Assembly (NCBI GenBank): GCA_030624785.1
Contig: JAUXJK010000042.1
Span: 1 to 10,411, forward strand
Source of the DNA: Actinomycetes bacterium
GTDB taxonomy: Bacteria > Actinomycetota > Thermoleophilia > Gaiellales > Gaiellaceae
Reading direction: 5' to 3'
DNA length: 10,411 bases
Positions 1 to 6,500 of the stretch are shown in pieces. The stretch's first letter is position 1. The number at the start of each line of letters is the position of its first letter. Both the position numbers and the translations under genes were made by a program. The notes under the pieces were generated by a model, which ran no database searches, was not told where the DNA came from, and was given only the letters and a program-made list of their open reading frames with translations.

Positions 1-1020
1 ATTACCGACCTGCACGATGGCGGGACGCTCGAGGATCTCGCCAAGATTCCCGCTGAAGGCGTCACGAGCTACAAGCTGTTCATGGCCTACAAGGGCGCGG
101 TCATGGTCGATGACGAGACGTTGTTCAGGGTCATGCGCGTCGCCTCTGACACGGGCGCGCTTGTGATGGTGCACGCCGAGAACGGCGACGCGATCGACGT
201 TCTTGTCAAGGAGGCACTTGCTGCGGGAAATACTGATCCCGTCTGGCACGCGCGCACGCGTCCGCCGATCATGGAAGGCGAGGCGACCAATCGCGCGGTT
301 CAGCTTGCGCATGCGGCGGGGGCTCCGCTCTACGTGGTGCATGTCTCCTGTGAGGAGGCGATCGATCCAATCGCGAAGGCGCGCGAAGCCGACTGGGACA
401 CCTGGGGCGAGACGTGCCCGCAGTACCTGTTCATCGACGAAAGCGCGCTCGAGAAGCCCAACTTCGAAGGCGCCAAGTACGTCTACACGCCTCCGCCGCG
501 ACCGAAGGAGAACCAGGACAAGCTGTGGCACGCGCTGCGCTCGGGTGTGCTCTCGGCGGTGTCCACAGACCATTGCCCATTCAACTGGGATGGTCAGAAG
601 ACGCTGGGTAGAGACGATTTCTCGAAGATTCCAAACGGCGGCGTCGGCATCGAGAACCGCCTCCACATGCTCCATCATTTTGGAGTCCGCGAAGGTCGAA
701 TAACCATGAATCGCCTGGTCGAACTCTGTTGCACCGCTCCGGCGAAGTTCTTCGGGATGTACCCGAAGAAGGGCACGATCGCCGTGGGCACGGACGCAGA
801 TCTCGTGGTCTGGGATGCCGACAAGAAGCTGACGATCTCGGCGGAGACGCATCATTCGAACAGCGACTACACGCTGTTTGAAGGCACCGAGGTGCAAGGC
901 TCGCCTGAACTCGTCACCGTTCGGGGACAGGTGATCGTCAAGGACGATCAGCTCGTCGCGAAGCCGGGCGCCGGCCAGTTCGTCAAGCGTGCGACGTTCG
1001 GCGACACGCTGACGGCGTAG
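1..1020 (+). CDS. hydA: Dihydropyrimidinase / D-hydantoinase, 5'-truncated by window edge
   Basis: Cyclic-amidohydrolase-fold zinc enzyme that opens hydantoin or dihydropyrimidine rings to N-carbamoyl amino acids. The reading frame is open from base 1, so 339 C-terminal residues are visible; alignment to known D-hydantoinase numbering implies about 125 N-terminal residues (with the first HxH metal pair) lie upstream. Visible active-site residues, fragment numbering: the carboxylated lysine K25 and catalytic Y30 in SYKLFMAYK, H58 in HAENGD, H114 in HVSC, D190 in STDHCPF. Their spacing matches K150, Y155, H183, H239 and D315 of the family exactly. The C-terminus keeps the usual small beta domain (GTDADLVVWD). 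The next gene, an N-carbamoyl amidohydrolase homologue, starts 51 bases downstream and probably shares the transcript. Family assignment is firm; whether the substrate is dihydrouracil, hydantoin or an N-methylated ureide cannot be read from the sequence. Confidence 0.95.
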   Translation: MTDLHDGGTLEDLAKIPAEGVTSYKLFMAYKGAVMVDDETLFRVMRVASDTGALVMVHAENGDAIDVLVKEALAAGNTDPVWHARTRPPIMEGEATNRAVQLAHAAGAPLYVVHVSCEEAIDPIAKAREADWDTWGETCPQYLFIDESALEKPNFEGAKYVYTPPPRPKENQDKLWHALRSGVLSAVSTDHCPFNWDGQKTLGRDDFSKIPNGGVGIENRLHMLHHFGVREGRITMNRLVELCCTAPAKFFGMYPKKGTIAVGTDADLVVWDADKKLTISAETHHSNSDYTLFEGTEVQGSPELVTVRGQVIVKDDQLVAKPGAGQFVKRATFGDTLTA

Positions 1021-1058
1021 AACGTGATTGACTAGAAGTGCTTCAGCGGTCTCGAATC

Positions 1059-1064
1059 GGGAGG
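1059..1064 (+). promoter_or_regulatory. Shine-Dalgarno for the isochorismatase-fold gene
   Basis: GGGAGG lies 7 bases before a GTG codon at 1072. This supports the GTG start rather than a later ATG and shows that this gene has its own strong ribosome-binding site, although it sits close behind the hydantoinase gene. Confidence 0.8.
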
Positions 1065-1071
1065 TTCCAAC

Positions 1072-1725
1072 GTGAGTGACCAAGACGCAAAACAGGTGTA
1101 TGAGCAAGCTGGCCTAGGGCAGAAGTTCACCCTGGGATCCAAGCCGGGAGTTCTCGTGATCGATTTCACGTGCGGATTCACCGATCCCGAGTGCTCGCTC
1201 GGCGCTGATATGACGGCTGAGAGCGAGGCCACCAAGACGCTGCTCGATGCTGCCCGTGAGAGGGGGCTACCGATCGTCTACACGACGATTGGGTTCGCTC
1301 CGCATGGCAAGGATGGAGGGCTCTGGACCGAGAAGGTTCCAAACCTCATGGATCTCGAGCTCGACGGGAAGTGGGTCGAGATCGATCCGCGGTTGGAGCC
1401 TCGCGACGACGAGGTCATCATCATGAAGAAGGGCGCATCCGGATTCTTCGGAACGAACCTCGCGTCGGTTCTCGTATCGCAAGGTGTGGATACCGTCATT
1501 CTCTGCGGCGCTACCACCAGCGGCTGCGTTCGCGCGACCGCCGTTGACCTGCTGCAGAACGGTTGGCCTGCGATGGTGCCCAGAGACTGCGTCGGTGACC
1601 GCGCGCAGGCGCCACATGAAGCAAACCTCTTCGACATTCAGGCCAAATACGGCGATGTCGTCTCGCTCGAGGATGCGCTCGAATACGTCGCCAGCGTTCC
1701 GAGTCGCGTAGGGGCGCCGGCCTAG
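1072..1725 (+). CDS. Isochorismatase-fold amidohydrolase, N-carbamoylsarcosine amidase-like
   Basis: Cysteine hydrolase of 217 residues. The Asp-Lys-Cys triad of the family is visible: D31 in VLVIDF, K120 in KKGASGFFGT, and nucleophile C152 in GATTSGCVRAT, the last preceded by the usual cis-peptide region. The KKxAS-FFGT and TTSGCVRA signatures are those of the N-carbamoylsarcosine amidohydrolase/maleamate amidase branch, which releases ammonia (and CO2 for carbamoyl substrates). An aspartate- and glycine-rich metal-free pocket is typical; no signal peptide is seen, so it is cytoplasmic. It follows a hydantoinase, whose products are N-carbamoyl amino acids, so it plausibly performs the next step. 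The next gene starts one base after its TAG, implying translational coupling. Other family activities (maleamate, ureidoacrylate or nicotinamide amide hydrolysis) cannot be excluded. Confidence 0.85.
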   Translation: MSDQDAKQVYEQAGLGQKFTLGSKPGVLVIDFTCGFTDPECSLGADMTAESEATKTLLDAARERGLPIVYTTIGFAPHGKDGGLWTEKVPNLMDLELDGKWVEIDPRLEPRDDEVIIMKKGASGFFGTNLASVLVSQGVDTVILCGATTSGCVRATAVDLLQNGWPAMVPRDCVGDRAQAPHEANLFDIQAKYGDVVSLEDALEYVASVPSRVGAPA

Positions 1726-1726
1726 C

Positions 1727-2710
1727 GTGGGCACGCGCGTCGTTCTGCTGCCCGGCGACTGCATCGGGCCCGAGGTTGCCGCTCAGGCACGTCGAGTGCT
1801 CGATGCTCTGCCGATCGAGCTCGAGGTTGACGAGCGACCTTTTGGCGCGGGCGCGCTTCGTGAAACGGGCGAGGCGCTGCCAGATGAAACGCTCGTCGCC
1901 TGTCGCGACGCCGACGCCGTTCTGAAGGCACCGATCGGCCATCCTGACTTTGATGGAGCGTCCGTTCGGCCAGAGCAGGGCTTGATGAAGCTGCGAAGTG
2001 AGCTCGATGTCTACGCCAATCTCCGTCCCGCGGCGCAAGGCGATATCGACCTGTTGATCGTCCGCGAACTTGTTAGCGGTATCTACTACGGGGCGAGCGG
2101 CACTCGCGAGGATGGCACCGTCTTCGACACGTGCGAGTACCACCCGTCAGAGGTTGAGCGCGTTGCGCGTCAAGCGTTTGCGATTGCGCGGACTCGCGGT
2201 AGTAAGCTCGCGTCGGTTGACAAGGCGAACGTTCTCGAAACGTCGCGTATGTGGCGGCGCGTTGTAACCGAGGTCTCCGCCGAGTTCGAAGACGTTGAGC
2301 TCGAGCACATCCTCGTCGACAATGCTGCGATGCAGCTAGTCCAGTTTCCACAGCGTTTCGATGTGATGGTGTGCGACAACATGTTCGGCGACATCCTGTC
2401 GGACGAGGCGGCTGCAATCACTGGCGGCCTTGGGGTTGCCGCGTCAGCGAGCCTCGGCGACAGCGGGCCCGGCATCTTTGAGCCCGTGCATGGTTCGGCT
2501 CCCGATATCGCAGGTCAAGGCATCGCGAATCCGGCTGCGATGCTGCGAACGGTCTCGTTGATGCTCGCGCATGGTCTCGACGAGCACGAACAGGCCGAGG
2601 CTGTCGACCGGGCTGTCACAACTGCTCTCGAGCGAGCGCCAACGCCCGATCTCGGTGGTACTGCGACGACCGCTCAGTTCGGCGACGCGGTCATCGAAGC
2701 GCTCTCCTAG
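1727..2710 (+). CDS. leuB: 3-isopropylmalate dehydrogenase-type beta-decarboxylating dehydrogenase
   Basis: Oxidative decarboxylase of the isocitrate/isopropylmalate dehydrogenase family, 327 residues, somewhat short against the usual 340-360. Key residues are intact: R90 and R100 in the MKLRSELDVYANLRPA block, R113 and Y120 in VRELVSGIYYG, K166 in VDKANVL, and metal ligands D198, D222 and D226 in the FGDILSDE block. HGSAPDIAG with D260 indicates NAD rather than NADP. Positions matching the LeuB pocket that recognises the isopropyl group read E83, L86, M87, i.e. still hydrophobic, favouring a 2-alkylmalate substrate over isocitrate or tartrate. The GTG start is one base past the upstream stop, with AGGGG 12 bases ahead. 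No leuA, leuC or leuD is nearby; the company is catabolic, so a relative acting on another 2-hydroxy diacid is possible. Its stop codon overlaps that of the convergent gene. Confidence 0.8.
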   Translation: MGTRVVLLPGDCIGPEVAAQARRVLDALPIELEVDERPFGAGALRETGEALPDETLVACRDADAVLKAPIGHPDFDGASVRPEQGLMKLRSELDVYANLRPAAQGDIDLLIVRELVSGIYYGASGTREDGTVFDTCEYHPSEVERVARQAFAIARTRGSKLASVDKANVLETSRMWRRVVTEVSAEFEDVELEHILVDNAAMQLVQFPQRFDVMVCDNMFGDILSDEAAAITGGLGVAASASLGDSGPGIFEPVHGSAPDIAGQGIANPAAMLRTVSLMLAHGLDEHEQAEAVDRAVTTALERAPTPDLGGTATTAQFGDAVIEALS

Positions 2711-4764
2711 ACCCTGACCGAGTCCCAGTCTTCCTCGAGCTGACCCTCGTAGATGTAGCGCTCGTCGGCGTCCCAGAGCTCTCGCCCTGCGACGTAGCCT
2801 TCATAGATCGCGTGGTCGAGCTTGCGCGGAGCCACACAGTCTCCGACGCGATGAAGGTTCTCGATGGTGCCCTTGAGCTCGAAGTAGAGGGCATCGTTCG
2901 CCCTGGGGCCGATTCCGAGAACGAGGCTGTCGACACCCTCGATGGTCGACTCCTGGCCCGTGTAGAGGTTGAAGATGGTCAGCGTGCTGCCGTCGTAGGC
3001 GCTGGCCCAGCAGTTGAGCTCGTACTCGATGCCCTTGGTCATCACGCGGTTGTAGACGTGAGGTAGATCCAGCCCGTACAACGTCATCGGAAACAGTGCG
3101 TTGTGACGGGTGACGACCTTGACCTGCTTGCCCTGGTCGAGCAGAACTTCTGCGAATCCGGCCGAGGCGCGGTTGCCGTCGTCGTCGAGCACCACCACGC
3201 TCTCGCCCGTCTCGGCTCCATTGAGCACGTCCCAGCCGTGGACGACGTTGTCGAGCTCGACGCCAGGAAGCTCTTCGACGAGAGGATTGATGATCGAGAA
3301 GCCGGTACGGCTTGGGACAGCGCCCGTGGCGAGGATCACGTTGTCTGCGCCGAAGGCGCGCACGGCATCTGCCGTGGCCTCCCTGCCGAGCCGAACGTCG
3401 ACCTCGAGCCGCTCGAGTTGTCGCCGGAGGTCCTTCGTGATCCACTCGAATGTATCGCGACCGGGTGTCTTCAGGATCAGATTCACCTGGCCACCGAGGT
3501 CAGCTTCCTTCTCAAAGACGGTGACCGTATGCCCTCGTTTGGCCAGCGTTTCGGCAGCTTTCAGGCCGCCCGGCCCGCCGCCGACGACAAGCCAACTTTC
3601 GGGTGACTCGGCAGCCGTGAGAGTGCCCATTCCGAACTTCTGCTCGCGGCCGGCTCCCGGGTTGACGGTGCAGTTGATCGGCAGGCCCTTGAACACGCGG
3701 CCAATGCAGCCCTGGTTGCCGCGAATGCAGTGATAGATCTCGTCCTCGCGGCCTTCTCGAGCCTTGTTGGCGAACTCGGGGTCTGCGATCTGCGCCCGTG
3801 TCATTGCGACCATGTCCGCCTTGCCCTCGGCAAGGAGCGATTCGGCAAGCTCCGGATCTTTGATGCCACCGATCGTGAACACCGGCAGCGACACGCCACT
3901 CTTCACTTCGGCGGCGAGATCGACGAGGTAGCCGTCGGGCACGTCCGAGGGCTGAATCGCCATGTGGACGTTGTGGTATCCCGCGGCGGAGACGTTGATG
4001 TAGTCGATCTGTCCGTCTTCCTCGAGCATTCGTGCCGTATTCACTGCATCACCGGACGTGAGAGCACCTGGCATGAAGTCGCTCAGGGTGATTCGAACAC
4101 CGACGACCCAGTCACGTCCGACCTTCTCTCGAATTGCCGCGATCACCTCGCGGGTCAGGCGCAGGCGGTTCTCGAAGGAGCCGCCGTACTGGTCTGTGCG
4201 CTTGTTGTAAATCGGGGTGAGAAACGAGTGCAGAAGGTAGCTGTGCGCGATGTGCACCTCGGTGCCGTCGAACCCGTTCTCGCGACACATGAGCGCCGCG
4301 TCGGCCCACCAGGTCTTGAGCTCCTCGATGTCCTCAATCTCCATGGCTTTGGCGGTCTCACCGTAGGCCGGTGACTTGACGGCCGAGGGTCCCCACAGAA
4401 CGCGGAAATCGTCGGCCGCGTCGGAGAGAGCCTGAATCCCAAAATGGTTCATCTGCGTGATGATGCATGCGCCGTGCTTGTGAACAGCCGAGGTCATGCG
4501 CTTGTCGACCTCGTTCGCCTCGTCGAGGAAAGCGAACGAAAACCTGGGCATGCCTGTCGTCGAGGTTGGGTGGATCTGTCGGTTCCCTGTGATGAGGAGC
4601 CCCGCGCCACCCTTGGCCCTTTCGACCTGGTAGGCGACGTTTCGTGCCGAATCGACGCCACGGTGCGTGAAGAGTTTTACGTGCGCCGTCTGCAAGATCC
4701 GGTTTCTTACGGTCATTGACCCGATCTGAAGCGGGCTGAACAGGTGCGGGTATCTCTCGCTCAA
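2707..4764 (-). CDS. OYE/trimethylamine-dehydrogenase-type FMN-FAD oxidoreductase with altered Fe-S motif
   Basis: Flavoprotein of 685 residues in two parts. Residues 1-370 form an old-yellow-enzyme TIM barrel (N-terminal FSPLQIGSMTVRNRI; active-site H171, H174 and Y176 in HIAHSY, followed by NKRTDQYGG). Residues 390-685 form an FAD/NAD(P)-binding region with VVGGGPGG at 393-400 ending in acidic E418/E420, and a C-terminal GDCVAPR FAD motif at 641-647. The same architecture occurs in trimethylamine and dimethylamine dehydrogenases, N-methylproline demethylases, 2,4-dienoyl-CoA reductase and 2-enoate reductases. The HSY/NKRTDxYGGS block resembles the amine dehydrogenases most. The Fe-S motif C-x2-C-x3-C-x11-C is present as C346, G349, C353, C365: the second cysteine is glycine. 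The second nucleotide fold has a degenerate VVVLDDDGNRAS loop, as in amine dehydrogenases. A TTG start is preferred because GGAGG lies 6 bases upstream. Substrate unknown; N-demethylation or enoate reduction both fit. Confidence 0.88.
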   Translation of the reverse strand: MSERYPHLFSPLQIGSMTVRNRILQTAHVKLFTHRGVDSARNVAYQVERAKGGAGLLITGNRQIHPTSTTGMPRFSFAFLDEANEVDKRMTSAVHKHGACIITQMNHFGIQALSDAADDFRVLWGPSAVKSPAYGETAKAMEIEDIEELKTWWADAALMCRENGFDGTEVHIAHSYLLHSFLTPIYNKRTDQYGGSFENRLRLTREVIAAIREKVGRDWVVGVRITLSDFMPGALTSGDAVNTARMLEEDGQIDYINVSAAGYHNVHMAIQPSDVPDGYLVDLAAEVKSGVSLPVFTIGGIKDPELAESLLAEGKADMVAMTRAQIADPEFANKAREGREDEIYHCIRGNQGCIGRVFKGLPINCTVNPGAGREQKFGMGTLTAAESPESWLVVGGGPGGLKAAETLAKRGHTVTVFEKEADLGGQVNLILKTPGRDTFEWITKDLRRQLERLEVDVRLGREATADAVRAFGADNVILATGAVPSRTGFSIINPLVEELPGVELDNVVHGWDVLNGAETGESVVVLDDDGNRASAGFAEVLLDQGKQVKVVTRHNALFPMTLYGLDLPHVYNRVMTKGIEYELNCWASAYDGSTLTIFNLYTGQESTIEGVDSLVLGIGPRANDALYFELKGTIENLHRVGDCVAPRKLDHAIYEGYVAGRELWDADERYIYEGQLEEDWDSVRV

Positions 4765-4825
4765 GGCTGTCCTCCAGATAGCGGCGCGTGGTGGAACAGG
4801 CTAGCGGCAGGGTAGGGTCAGGGGT
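4765..4825. promoter_or_regulatory. Divergent intergenic region between flavoprotein and nitrilase genes
   Basis: These 61 bases separate two divergently transcribed catabolic genes and must hold or overlap both promoters. The heptamer TAGCGGC occurs twice in direct orientation (4779-4785 and 4802-4808), a possible but weak regulator site. I see no convincing -35/-10 pair. AGGG at 4814-4817 is a plausible ribosome-binding site for the nitrilase gene. Confidence 0.45.
4771..4775 (-). promoter_or_regulatory. Shine-Dalgarno fixing a TTG start
   Basis: Read on the minus strand, GGAGG is followed by six bases and then TTG at 4764-4762. The first ATG is 16 codons further in and would remove the conserved FSPLQIG start of the OYE barrel, so the rare TTG is the likely initiator. 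Confidence 0.75.
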
Positions 4826-5863
4826 ATGGAGATCGCGTACGATCGCTACTCGGTTGTCGCCATCCAGACGGCATTCGGAAGCGCGCAGAATCGTGAGGCG
4901 CTCGATGCGAATCTCACACGCGCTAGCGAGTTGATCGATCGAGCGATGATCGCGTATGCCGACTGGGGGTTCCCGGTCAAGTTGATCGCAATGTGCGAGT
5001 TTTGCCTTCAGGGAATCCCGTACTACTCGCGAGCCGATCTTGACGCCGCTGACGTGTTGATACGAGCGGATGGCCCCGAGATCGAACGCCTGAGCAACGT
5101 TGCCGCCAAGCACGACATCTATCTGCATACAGGCACCTTCCTAGAAGATGCACCCGACTACCCGGGTCTCGTATTCAACACGGCGTGTCTGATCGGTCCG
5201 GATGGTCCCGTCCTGCGCTACCGGAAGGTGCACAACTGGATTCCAATCGAGACGTTCGCGAGCCCGACTCTCGTCGAGGAGTATGACGAGCCGCTCTTTC
5301 CGGTCGCAGACACGCCGCTCGGAAAGATCGGCTGCCTCACTTGCTACGACGCGCTGTTCCCCGAGAGCTACCGCGAACTCGTCATGCAGGGAGCCGAGGT
5401 CATCGTGCTGGCCAACGCATATCCCAGTCCATGGCAAACCGAGCCGCCTACCAACTGGCTCACGATCGTCCCACAGGTGCGTTCTCTCGAGAACTGCGTC
5501 TACACCGTCAACGTCAATCAGGGTGGTGATCTGACTCCGTTTCAGTTCAACGGTGGAAGCGCGATCTTCGATTGGGAAGGCAGGGTTCTGTCTCAGACGC
5601 TGCACCGCGGTGAACAGTTCGTGCTCGCTCATATCGATCTTGCCGGATTGCGTGCTTGGCGCGGTTCGACCTATCAGCACCTTGGTCCGGCTCACCTGCG
5701 CGCGAGTGCATTTAGCTACCTCTCGCGGGATGCATTCCCCGATACAGATCTTGGGCCCGATGCGACCGTGACTCAGAACGCCCTGCGCAGGCTGATCGAC
5801 ATAGGCCGCGAGCGCTGGTTGGGCACCCCGACCAAGGAGCCCGGCGACCCGGCTGCGAGCTAG
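4826..5863 (+). CDS. Nitrilase-superfamily amidohydrolase (carbon-nitrogen hydrolase)
   Basis: Carbon-nitrogen hydrolase of 345 residues. The Glu-Lys-Cys triad is visible: E58 in AMCEFCLQG, K134 in YRKVHNW, and nucleophile C173 in GCLTCYDALFPE. A second glutamate, E142 in IPIET, matches the additional catalytic glutamate of aliphatic amidase (E142 in AmiE). The tract after the nucleophile (RELVMQGAEVIVLANAY) is also amidase-like. Members hydrolyse amides, nitriles or N-carbamoyl amino acids; beta-ureidopropionase, the enzyme that follows dihydropyrimidinase, belongs to this superfamily. No signal peptide, so cytoplasmic. ATG at 4826 is chosen because AGGG ends 8 bases upstream and the barrel's first strand begins at residue 9. 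It is divergent from the flavoprotein gene and converges on cofC, with which it shares a CTAG. Substrate unassigned: a beta-ureidopropionase or amidase role fits the neighbourhood. Confidence 0.88.
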   Translation: MEIAYDRYSVVAIQTAFGSAQNREALDANLTRASELIDRAMIAYADWGFPVKLIAMCEFCLQGIPYYSRADLDAADVLIRADGPEIERLSNVAAKHDIYLHTGTFLEDAPDYPGLVFNTACLIGPDGPVLRYRKVHNWIPIETFASPTLVEEYDEPLFPVADTPLGKIGCLTCYDALFPESYRELVMQGAEVIVLANAYPSPWQTEPPTNWLTIVPQVRSLENCVYTVNVNQGGDLTPFQFNGGSAIFDWEGRVLSQTLHRGEQFVLAHIDLAGLRAWRGSTYQHLGPAHLRASAFSYLSRDAFPDTDLGPDATVTQNALRRLIDIGRERWLGTPTKEPGDPAAS

Positions 5864-6480
5864 GGCGTGGGCTCGAGGGCGAACCCGCTGCGCGCGAGCA
5901 GGGTCGCTGTGCGCGTTGTGGCCCCGTTGCCCATGATGCGCTCGATGTCTCGAGAATCGTCGAGATCGATCGCGAACTCAAGGTTCTGCACGAGCTTTGG
6001 TCGGATACCGAGTTCCCGCGCTGTGGCCATCGTTACTGCACTGCTACCGGGTACCCCAAAGGCCGGCTGGAGCAGGTTGCCTGGTTTCATCGCGAGGGCG
6101 TTCGTGCCACCGTCCTGCGCTGGTGCGATTGCAAGCGGTGTCGCGGCGTTGGCCAGCTCATCGAGTGCTTCGCCTGTCACGAGAGGACAGTCGGCCATGA
6201 GTATGAGAACGCCGGCCGCGTCGTTCTGCTTTCGGAGAGCGGCGTCGATCGCGTGCGCGTGTCCCTGGCCGGGGTCGAGCATCACGGAGCACCCTCTCGG
6301 CGCAATCGCGGCGTTCGGTGTCAGGACCAAGACATCCTCGAGCATCGAAGCCTGTTCGCATGCGTCAAGCACATCGAGGAGCATTGCCTCCACGAGTTGT
6401 GCGCGGACGTCATCGGGGAAGAGACCCGAGAGTCTTTGCTTCCCCCTGAGCGGATCGTTGACCGGGACGATCGCGAGCAT
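5860..6480 (-). CDS. cofC: CofC/FbiD, phospholactate (or PEP/phosphoglycerate) guanylyltransferase
   Basis: Nucleotidyltransferase of 206 residues that makes the activated side chain for coenzyme F420: GTP plus 2-phospholactate in archaea, phosphoenolpyruvate in mycobacteria (FbiD), 3-phosphoglycerate in some others. The MobA-like Rossmann fold begins at once with AIVPVND, then GKQRLSGLF at 13-21 (the conserved K-x-RL contact), metal-binding MADCPL around D97, GGTNAL at 124-129 and an acidic IDLDDSRDI at 171-179. The GGTNAL motif and the identity of the next gene upstream separate it from molybdenum-cofactor guanylyltransferases. It starts at ATG 6480, 20 bases after the cofD stop, without a clear ribosome-binding site, so translation is probably coupled to cofD. 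Which three-carbon acid is used cannot be told by eye. Confidence 0.93.
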   Translation of the reverse strand: MLAIVPVNDPLRGKQRLSGLFPDDVRAQLVEAMLLDVLDACEQASMLEDVLVLTPNAAIAPRGCSVMLDPGQGHAHAIDAALRKQNDAAGVLILMADCPLVTGEALDELANAATPLAIAPAQDGGTNALAMKPGNLLQPAFGVPGSSAVTMATARELGIRPKLVQNLEFAIDLDDSRDIERIMGNGATTRTATLLARSGFALEPTP

Positions 6481-6500
6481 CGGCAGAGAATACGCGGCAC

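Noticed and set aside
2801..3445. Long minus-strand open frame overlapping the flavoprotein gene in another frame
   Set aside because: Its composition (Arg/Gly/Ser rich, low complexity) is that of a shadow frame in high-GC coding DNA, and the real gene shows clear family motifs throughout.
3103..4374. Plus-strand open frames antisense to the flavoprotein gene
   Set aside because: They have no recognisable domain and no ribosome-binding site and lie fully inside a well-supported gene.
4358..5128. A 256-residue minus-strand open frame spanning the flavoprotein/nitrilase divergent region
   Set aside because: It covers the start regions of two genes with strong family evidence and shows no motif of its own.
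5856..5875. CGAGC/GCTCG inverted repeat at the nitrilase/cofC junction as a terminator
   Set aside because: The stem is only five bases with a ten-base loop and no T-tract; it is expected by chance in GC-rich DNA.
5860..6480. Molybdenum-cofactor guanylyltransferase (MobA) for the gene at this place
   Set aside because: The fold is shared, but the GGTNAL motif, the start sequence and the adjoining cofD identify CofC.
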